The translations under genes were made by a program, and so were the position numbers. DNA of 12,166 bases, from NCBI GenBank assembly GCA_023269455.1, contig JAHFTG010000042.1, positions 1 through 12,166 of the forward strand, read 5' to 3'. Shown in pieces: positions 7,341-12,166 of this stretch. A model generated the notes under the pieces. That model made no database searches. It saw only the letters and a program-made list of their open reading frames with translations, and was not told the DNA's origin. Source of the stretch: Opitutaceae bacterium. GTDB taxonomy: Bacteria > Verrucomicrobiota > Verrucomicrobiia > Opitutales > Opitutaceae. The first letter of the stretch is position 1. Every line of letters begins with the position of its first letter.

Positions 7341-8450
7341 TTAGCGACGGTTCACACGAACCCGGTCGCCTTGGCGATAGGCGTCGAGATTGTCGGTGAT
7401 AACGAGCTCGCCCTCCTGCAACCCGCCGCTGATCTCGACCTCGTTGAGGCTTTCGTAACCGCGCTGGACCCGGCGTTGCTCCACGCGCCCGTCCTTCACC
7501 ACGAGCGCATAGTCGCCGAGCAGCGCGCGACGCGGGATGATCAGCACGCCGGGATGTTCGCCCACCACGATACTCGCCTCACCGCTCAACCCGGGCACCA
7601 GCCGCTCCGGCGCGATATCCACATCAAGGATGACTGTGTAACGCTGGGTCAGCGGATCGGCCGAGGGCAACACGCGGGCCACCTTGGCCTTAAACTGGTC
7701 GCTGCCGTAACTCAAAAACCGCACCGAGGCCGACTGCCCCGCCGCGATGCCCGCAAAGTTTTCCTCCGCGACGCGCGCCTCCACCACGCGCGCCCGCGCC
7801 AGAAGCGAGGCAAGCGGCGCACCGGATGCGATCAGGTCGCCCACGTGGGCCGAAACCGCCACCACATCGCCACCGATGGGGGAAACCAGACTCGTCTTCT
7901 CGATCTGGCGTTTCTTGGTTTTGATTTCCGTGGCGAGGCTTTCTATGAGCGACGTCTCATCCACCTGCTCGATCTCCAGCTTCTGTTCAAATTGGCGGAC
8001 CTCCCGCTTGCGCTTGTCGAGCTCGGTGGCCGGATACTGTCCCGCCTCGGCCAGTTTCGTGAAATTAGCCAGATCGGCCCGCGCCGTCTCCAGATCAAGC
8101 TTGGTGGACGAACCGATCTCATGGCGGCGCACGGCGGCGTTGTAGTCGTTGGTCGATTTTTCCAAATCGAGTTTCAAATCCGTGTCGTCGATTTTGAGGA
8201 GCATCTGCCCTTCGTCCACATGCGCGCCGAGCACGAGGGCGGTGGCCTGCACGCGGCCGCCCGCCTCGCTGCGCAGATCCATGATGTAATCGGCGCGCAC
8301 CGCCACGTTGGAGGGCACCGCGTTGAGCGCATTGCCGCGTTTGACCGCTGCGACCGAGACCTTCGGCTCGATCAGCCGCAGCACGCCCGCCACGCCCCCG
8401 GCCGCAACCGCAGCCACGATCACTCCGATCAAAATGGGCCGTGCTTTCAT
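7341..8450 (-). CDS. Periplasmic membrane fusion protein, HlyD/MacA family
   Basis: This 369-residue adaptor links the inner-membrane permease to the outer-membrane channel. It opens with a single membrane anchor (about 5-24, rich in I, V, A and G). Next comes a half-lipoyl segment with GGRVQATALVLGAHVDEGQ (64-82), and a helical, probably coiled-coil hairpin of about 90-185 with many E, K and R residues. The second half-lipoyl motif is SPIGGDVVAVSAHVGDLIASG (190-210). After that come a beta-barrel domain and a membrane-proximal domain ending GELVITDNLDAYRQGDRVRV. This is the standard order of HlyD/MacA adaptors. There is no lipobox cysteine, so it is anchored by the helix. The ATG overlaps the stop of the channel gene by 4 bp, and the permease begins 18 bp after its stop. 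Confidence 0.92.
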   Translation of the reverse strand: MKARPILIGVIVAAVAAGGVAGVLRLIEPKVSVAAVKRGNALNAVPSNVAVRADYIMDLRSEAGGRVQATALVLGAHVDEGQMLLKIDDTDLKLDLEKSTNDYNAAVRRHEIGSSTKLDLETARADLANFTKLAEAGQYPATELDKRKREVRQFEQKLEIEQVDETSLIESLATEIKTKKRQIEKTSLVSPIGGDVVAVSAHVGDLIASGAPLASLLARARVVEARVAEENFAGIAAGQSASVRFLSYGSDQFKAKVARVLPSADPLTQRYTVILDVDIAPERLVPGLSGEASIVVGEHPGVLIIPRRALLGDYALVVKDGRVEQRRVQRGYESLNEVEISGGLQEGELVITDNLDAYRQGDRVRVNRR

Positions 8451-9808
8451 GGGAAGGGGATTTCTTTGGAGGGTTTGGTCGCCCGCTCGCGCAACAACTC
8501 CTGCTCCGCCAACTGGAGGATCAACTGCCCGCGCAGCTTGTAGAGCGTGGCGCGTTCCGCCTGCGCCAGCGCCCGGCGCTCCTGCCAGTCGGCCTCGGCC
8601 AGCCGTCCCGATTTGCGCAAATCTTCATCCACCTGCTGGCGCGACGCCGTCAGCGTGAAACGCTCCTCCTCGATCGCCAGTTCCTTCGTGGCGAGCGCCA
8701 GATCGGCCGCGCCGTCGGCGAGCTCGTGGGCCAACGCTGTGCGCGAATCGTCCAGGGCTTTTTCGTTTTGGCGCACCACCACCCGCGCCTGCCGCACCGC
8801 CGCCCGCGTGGCGAATCCATCAAAAATATTCCAACGCACCCGCACGCCCGCGAAGTAGGACAACACCGCCGTCTGATCCGCGCCGCTCGTCTGCCCCTGG
8901 TCGGCCCCGGCGGCCAGATTCACCATCGGACGCATGCGCACGCGGATGATGTCCGCGTTTAACCGCGCCGTCGTCAGTTCACCCTCCGCCCGGGCAAGTG
9001 CCGCCGGCGGCACGCCTTGCACCACCGGCGCCGGCACCTCGGGATTGAACAACGCGAGCGCCGCCGCCGGCACGCGCGGGATCTCCACCGGCAGTGCATC
9101 CGCTGAAAACGATGGCAGTCCGTTCACGACGGCAAACTCGCGCAACGCCCGTTGAAACGCCACCCGCTTCCGGTCGCGCGCGATCTCCGCCGTCTGCACA
9201 TCCAGTTTCTCGCCTGTCAGCACATCGGCCGAAAGCTGCCCCAGTCCGGCCTGATCGCGGCTCACTTTTAAATGACTGTTCAAGCGCTCGCTCGCCGCGT
9301 CCGTCTCGGCGACGTCGAGTTTTTGCAGCACCAGCGCGAGATACCGCTGGCGGATGTCGAGCACGAGCGTGCGGCGCGCCTCGTCGAAATCGTTATCGGC
9401 GAGCTGGCGCTGGATTTTTGCCACGCGCTTCTGATTATCTAGGGAGTTCCAATGCCACAACGGCTGCTCCGCCGTGACATTGTAGTAAGTCTGAAATGAC
9501 CCGGCGCTGCTATCGTTTTTCCGGTAGGCGCCATCGAGGTAAACATCCGCCCGCGGACGGGTCAGAGCCCGCAACTCGTCTTCGTGCGCTTCCGCCGCCA
9601 ACACCTTGAGCCGCGCATCGATCACCTGCGGCGAAGCCTCCAGCGCCTTGGCCGTCAACGGCTCTAACCCATCGATCAACGTCTCCGGTATCCGCAGCAA
9701 CGTCACCGCCTCGTCTGTCGGCCGGACCGCATCCGTCGCCGTCTGCGCCGCCATAGACAGCCCGCTGAATAAAAAAGGCAGGGAAAGAAAACGCAGCAAT
9801 CGGGACAT
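8447..9808 (-). CDS. TolC-family outer-membrane efflux protein
   Basis: This 453-residue precursor is an outer-membrane factor that forms the exit duct of the tripartite exporter. The signal peptide begins MSRLLRFLSLPFLFSG with likely cleavage near residue 20. The mature part shows the two-fold internal repeat of TolC proteins: long helices rich in A, E, R, Q and L (about 55-80, 125-240 and again 300-440), broken by beta-strand segments such as DVYLDGAYRK and YYNVTAEQPLWHWNSLDNQ in repeat one and YFAGVRVRWNIFDGF in repeat two. The in-frame ATG at 9883 would add 25 Cys-containing residues in front of the signal peptide, so I prefer 9808. The leader before this start is pyrimidine-rich (GCCTCCTCTTGTTAC) with no Shine-Dalgarno sequence. 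It is the first gene of the operon, read away from the regulator at 9949. Confidence 0.92.
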   Translation of the reverse strand: MSRLLRFLSLPFLFSGLSMAAQTATDAVRPTDEAVTLLRIPETLIDGLEPLTAKALEASPQVIDARLKVLAAEAHEDELRALTRPRADVYLDGAYRKNDSSAGSFQTYYNVTAEQPLWHWNSLDNQKRVAKIQRQLADNDFDEARRTLVLDIRQRYLALVLQKLDVAETDAASERLNSHLKVSRDQAGLGQLSADVLTGEKLDVQTAEIARDRKRVAFQRALREFAVVNGLPSFSADALPVEIPRVPAAALALFNPEVPAPVVQGVPPAALARAEGELTTARLNADIIRVRMRPMVNLAAGADQGQTSGADQTAVLSYFAGVRVRWNIFDGFATRAAVRQARVVVRQNEKALDDSRTALAHELADGAADLALATKELAIEEERFTLTASRQQVDEDLRKSGRLAEADWQERRALAQAERATLYKLRGQLILQLAEQELLRERATKPSKEIPFP

Positions 9809-9850
9809 GTAACAAGAGGAGGCGTAAATAACCGCAATCAGGCAAGTGCG

Positions 9851-9864
9851 TTGGCAACAGCCAA
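9851..9864. repeat. Short perfect inverted repeat in the tolC leader
   Basis: TTGGC-AACA-GCCAA is a perfect 5-bp inverted repeat with a four-base centre, lying 43 bp upstream of the TolC-family start inside the probable untranslated leader. It could be a small hairpin or half of a protein site. Such a short repeat can occur by chance, so no function is claimed. Confidence 0.35.
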
Positions 9865-9906
9865 TTCGTCCCATCTCAAGCACACACCTTCACACGACCG
9901 GATAAA

Positions 9907-9912
9907 AGTATA
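9907..9912 (-). promoter_or_regulatory. Candidate -10 element of the TolC/ABC exporter operon
   Basis: Read on the minus strand this is TATACT, a 5-of-6 match to the sigma70 -10 consensus, placed about 100 bp before the TolC-family start. It would start transcription near 9900 and give a leader of about 90 nt. No good -35 hexamer is found at 16-18 bp spacing, so if real it may depend on an activator or tolerate a weak -35. It overlaps the -35 of the divergent regulator promoter, so the two would compete for polymerase. Confidence 0.35.
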
Positions 9913-9939
9913 GACAATAATTACAGGAATATTTGTAAT
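9911..9939 (+). promoter_or_regulatory. Sigma70-type promoter of the GbsR/MarR regulator
   Basis: TAGACA (9911-9916) and TGTAAT (9934-9939) each match 5 of 6 bases of the -35 and -10 consensus sequences and are separated by the ideal 17 bp. The predicted start point near 9946 is only about three bases before the regulator ATG at 9949, so the transcript would be nearly leaderless. The stretch is markedly AT-rich in an otherwise GC-rich window, which supports a real regulatory function. Confidence 0.6.
9920..9939. promoter_or_regulatory. Candidate operator, ATTACA-N8-TGTAAT
   Basis: A perfect 6-bp inverted repeat, ATTACA (9920-9925) and TGTAAT (9934-9939) with an eight-base centre, has the 20-bp size and AT-rich dyad usual for winged-helix MarR/GbsR dimers. 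The right arm is also the -10 element of the regulator promoter, so a bound dimer would block it. A related half, CTGTA at 9942-9946, pairs with TACAG at 9922-9926 and may add a second, overlapping dyad. The obvious ligand is the regulator encoded 10 bp downstream, by autorepression. Confidence 0.5.
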
Positions 9940-9948
9940 AACTGTATT

Positions 9949-10443
9949 ATGCCAGCCCGCCCCAAAGCGCCTGCGTCATCCGCAGCCGCCGCCGAACAAG
10001 AGCGCGCCATCCTCTCCTTTTGGGTTCACGTCAGCGATCTGCTCGGCTACCCGCGCTCGGTCGGCCAGATTTTCGGCCTCATTTTCCTTTCGGAAAACCC
10101 GCTTAGCGCCGACGACCTCGTGCGCCGCCTGGGCATCAGCCGCAGCGGTGCCGGTCAGGGCCTGAAAGCACTTCAAGACATCGGCGCCATCAAAAGCGCC
10201 CATCAACTCACGAGTCGCAAAGAACATTTTCAAATGCAGACCGACCTGGGCGTCTTGGTGAAACTCCTCCTGAACGCCCGTGTCCTTCCGAAACTGGAAG
10301 AACTCTCCCAACAGCGCAAAACCCTCGATCTCGCGATCCGCGAAAACGGCCCCGCCCATCTTGTGCAACGCTTCGACCAGCTCGACCGCTGGCGCGGAAA
10401 AACCGCTCCGCTCCTCGAACTCTTGAAAACGTTTTCCCGTTAA
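9949..10443 (+). CDS. GbsR/MarR-family winged-helix transcriptional regulator
   Basis: This 164-residue cytoplasmic DNA-binding protein belongs to the GbsR branch of MarR-like regulators. After a loose, Ala- and Pro-rich N-terminus of about 18 residues comes the helix ILSFWVHVSDLLGYPRSVGQIFGLIFLS. The helix-turn-helix follows at about 52-80 (SADDLVRRLGISRSGAGQGLKALQDIGA), and the wing at about 84-98 contains SRKEHFQ, the position where GbsR proteins have a G-x-RKE-x-(F/Y) pattern. A C-terminal helical dimerisation tail completes it. Relatives such as GbsR control osmoprotectant genes, but in this arrangement the likely target is the divergent exporter operon plus its own gene. The inverted repeat just upstream is the probable site. 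The next gene starts 22 bp after the stop, so the sugar-nucleotide genes may share its transcript. The effector molecule is unknown. Confidence 0.88.
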   Translation: MPARPKAPASSAAAAEQERAILSFWVHVSDLLGYPRSVGQIFGLIFLSENPLSADDLVRRLGISRSGAGQGLKALQDIGAIKSAHQLTSRKEHFQMQTDLGVLVKLLLNARVLPKLEELSQQRKTLDLAIRENGPAHLVQRFDQLDRWRGKTAPLLELLKTFSR

Positions 10444-10465
10444 CCGCCCCGCCTCCTTTTCACCC

Positions 10466-11335
10466 ATGATCTATCTCCTCGGCGGTTCCGGCTACGTCGG
10501 CCAAGCCTATCAAGCGCTGCTCACGCGCAAAGGCATCCCCTTTAAAAATCTGCGGCGCGCCGATCTCGACTACACCGATACCGCCACGCTCGCCGCCGCG
10601 CTCAAAACCGACCGCCCCGCCTTCCTCATCAACGCCGCCGGCTACACCGGCAAGCCCAACGTCGATGCCTGCGAACTCGCCAAGGCCGAGTGCCTCTTCG
10701 GCAACGCCGTCCTCCCCGGACGCATAGCTGACGCCTGCGAAGCCGCCGGCGTTCCCTGGGGCCATGTTTCCTCCGGCTGCATCTACACCGGCAAACGCCC
10801 TGACGGCACCGGCTTCACCGAAGCCGATGTGCCCAACTTCACCTTCCGCACCGACAACTGCTCCTTCTACTCCGGCACCAAAGCCCTCGGCGAAGAAACC
10901 CTCGCCGGACGTCCGAACCTCTACCTCTGGCGCCTGCGCATCCCCTTCGACCACCGGGAAAACCCGCGCAACTACCTCACGAAGTTGATGCGCTACCAAC
11001 GCCTGCTCGAAGCCGAAAACTCCGTCTCCCAGCTCGACGAATTCGTCGCCGCCACCTTCGCCTGCTGGGAAAAACATATACCCCACGGCACTTATAACGT
11101 TACGAACCCCGGCCACGTTCACACCCGCGAAGTCGTTGACCTCATCCTCGAAAGCGGCGTCTGCGTGAAAGACTACCAGTTCTTCACCGACGAAGCCGAT
11201 TTCATGGCCAAAGCCGCCAAGACCCCGCGCTCCAACTGCGTGATGGATTCGTCCAAGCTCGCCGCCGCCGGCATTCACCTGACTCCGGTCCGCGAAGCCA
11301 TCCGCTCCGCCCTCGCCAACTGGAAAAAAGCCTGA
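10466..11335 (+). CDS. Nucleotide-rhamnose epimerase/reductase-like SDR (RmlD relative, plant NRS/ER type)
   Basis: This 289-residue extended short-chain dehydrogenase starts with the nucleotide-binding GGSGYVG (6-12) and has the catalytic Tyr135 and Lys139 in YSGTK. It is related to RmlD, the dTDP-4-keto-rhamnose reductase, but looks closer to the plant bifunctional epimerase/reductase (UER1, the C-terminal half of RHM). Shared landmarks, as I remember that enzyme, are INAAG-x-TG-x-PNVD, GCI, EEDTPNF-like EADVPNF, NPRN-(Y/F)-TK, NFTNPG-like NVTNPG, and (A/T)PRSN-x-x-MD-x-SKL. Cys105 in GCI and Lys173 in LTKLMRY lie at the places proposed for the epimerase step in the plant enzyme. If so, it could do the work of both RmlC and RmlD with NADPH. 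The leader is pyrimidine-rich. RmlB begins 7 bp after its stop, so the two make a sugar-nucleotide pathway unit. Confidence 0.82.
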   Translation: MIYLLGGSGYVGQAYQALLTRKGIPFKNLRRADLDYTDTATLAAALKTDRPAFLINAAGYTGKPNVDACELAKAECLFGNAVLPGRIADACEAAGVPWGHVSSGCIYTGKRPDGTGFTEADVPNFTFRTDNCSFYSGTKALGEETLAGRPNLYLWRLRIPFDHRENPRNYLTKLMRYQRLLEAENSVSQLDEFVAATFACWEKHIPHGTYNVTNPGHVHTREVVDLILESGVCVKDYQFFTDEADFMAKAAKTPRSNCVMDSSKLAAAGIHLTPVREAIRSALANWKKA

Positions 11336-11342
11336 ACGCGTC

Positions 11343-12166
11343 ATGAAAATCCTCGTCACCGGCGGCGCCGGTTTCATCGGCAGCAACCTCGTCCGCCTCC
11401 TCGTCTCCGAGCACGGCCACGATGTGCTCAATCTCGACGCCCTCACTTACGCCGGCAACCCCCACTCCCTCGCCGATCTCGCCGACAACCCCCACTATCG
11501 TTTCGCGCACGCCGACATCTGCGATGCCCCCATCCTCTCGCGCCTCTTCGCCGACTTTCAACCCGACTGGGTCATGCACCTCGCCGCCGAGAGCCATGTG
11601 GACCGCTCCATCGACGGCCCCGGCGCTTTCATCCAGACGAACATCACCGGCACCTTCACCCTCCTTCAAGCCGCCCGCGCTCACTTCGAAAAACTCGCAG
11701 ACCCGGCCCGCGACCGCTTCCGCTTTCTCCACGTTTCCACCGACGAAGTTTACGGCTCCCTCGGCCCCGTCGGCCTCTTCACCGAAGAGACGCCCTACGA
11801 CCCGCACTCGCCTTATTCCGCGAGCAAAGCCGCCAGCGACCACCTCGCCCGCGCCTGGGCCGACACCTATAAACTCCCCGTCCTCGTCACCAATTGTTCC
11901 AACAACTACGGCCCCTACCAGTTCCCCGAAAAACTCATCCCCGTCGTCATCCTCAAAGCCCTCCGAGACGAACCGATCCCCGTTTACGGCAAGGGCGAAA
12001 ACATCCGCGACTGGCTCTACGTCGGCGACCACGCCGAAGCCTTGCACACCGTCATCGCGGGCGGCCGCGTCGGCCAGACCTATAACATTGGGGGCAACAA
12101 CGAGCGCCAAAACATCGACCTCGTCCGCCTGCTCTGCGCCCTGCTCGACGACCTTCGCCCGCGCCC
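11343..12166 (+). CDS. rmlB: dTDP-glucose 4,6-dehydratase (3' end outside window)
   Basis: The first 274 residues of RmlB (RfbB), a cytoplasmic NAD-dependent extended SDR, are present. The enzyme turns dTDP-glucose into dTDP-4-keto-6-deoxyglucose, the second step towards dTDP-rhamnose. The NAD-binding TGGAGFIGS (6-14) opens the protein. Further landmarks are the [11 protein letters not shown] motif (80-90), the dehydratase triad Thr133-Asp134-Glu135 in STDEVYG, and the Tyr158/Lys162 pair in [18 protein letters not shown] and RDWLYVGDH follow in the usual order. TDE and [10 protein letters not shown] are specific for this enzyme over other epimerases. The family is about 330-350 residues long, so some 60-80 residues are missing beyond the right edge. 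The ATG at 11343 lies 7 bp behind the previous stop, in the same transcript; the rest of the pathway may follow downstream. Confidence 0.93.
   Translation, partial: MKILVTGGAGFIGSNLVRLLVSEHGHDVLNLDALTYAGNPHSLADLADNPHYRFAHADICDAPILSRLFADFQPDWVMHLAAESHVDRSIDGPGAFIQTNITGTFTLLQAARAHFEKLADPARDRFRFLHVSTDEVYGSLGPVGLFTEETPYDPHSPYSASKAASDHLARAWADTYKLPVLVTNCSNNYGPYQFPEKLIPVVILKALRDEPIPVYGKGENIRDWLYVGDHAEALHTVIAGGRVGQTYNIGGNNERQNIDLVRLLCALLDDLRPR

Noticed and set aside
5832..8543. Open frame of 903 codons on the + strand, opposite the ABC operon
   Set aside because: It lies wholly antisense to three overlapping genes with clear families. Its translation is Arg-, His- and Pro-rich with no domain, as expected from the complement of GC-rich codons.
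9809..9883. N-terminal extension of the TolC gene to the ATG at 9883
   Set aside because: It would put 25 Cys-containing residues ahead of a perfect signal peptide. A separate leader peptide is also not supported, because there is no stop before 9808.
1..12166. tRNA, rRNA, CRISPR, insertion sequence, toxin-antitoxin or phage genes
   Set aside because: I looked for cloverleaf arms, direct-repeat arrays, terminal inverted repeats, transposases and small paired genes on both strands and saw none.

Overview
This is a GC-rich window with strong G/C preference at third codon positions. It comes from a Gram-negative, two-membrane bacterium: it encodes a TolC-type outer-membrane channel, a membrane fusion protein and dTDP-sugar enzymes. 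The style of several proteins (PPi-type phosphofructokinase, GbsR/MarR regulator beside a TolC operon, plant-like rhamnose reductase) and the absence of clear Shine-Dalgarno sequences suggest Verrucomicrobiota, perhaps Opitutaceae. This placement is from memory and is not proven here. No rRNA, tRNA, CRISPR array, insertion sequence or phage gene was seen, and genes fill nearly the whole window.

Layout: (1) 1-455 is the 3' end of a PPi-type phosphofructokinase, closed by a strong intrinsic terminator at 498-531. (2) 561-4131 on the + strand holds a RarD-like EamA transporter, an MGDG-synthase/MurG-like glycosyltransferase whose stop overlaps the start of an SCP2-like lipid-binding candidate, and a secreted trypsin-fold peptidase of lower GC. 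(3) 4176-5390 is a class III aminotransferase with a TTG start. It ends tail-to-tail, with an 8-bp overlap, against (4) a four-gene minus-strand operon read from 9808 down to 5383: TolC channel, membrane fusion protein, FtsX/LolC-type permease, ABC ATPase. (5) The only real regulatory region (9809-9948, AT-rich) separates that operon from a divergent GbsR/MarR-type regulator. It holds a good sigma70-type promoter for the regulator overlapped by an inverted repeat. (6) Tightly behind the regulator follow a bifunctional-type nucleotide-rhamnose epimerase/reductase and an RmlB dTDP-glucose 4,6-dehydratase that runs off the right edge.

Together, most genes concern the cell envelope: glycolipid-type glycosyl transfer, export across two membranes, and rhamnose precursor supply. 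The most interesting points are the NRS/ER-RmlB pair, which resembles a split version of plant rhamnose synthase; the compact regulator/exporter divergon with an almost leaderless regulator transcript; and the glycosyltransferase/lipid-binding gene pair. I did not find a clearly new defence or mobile system.
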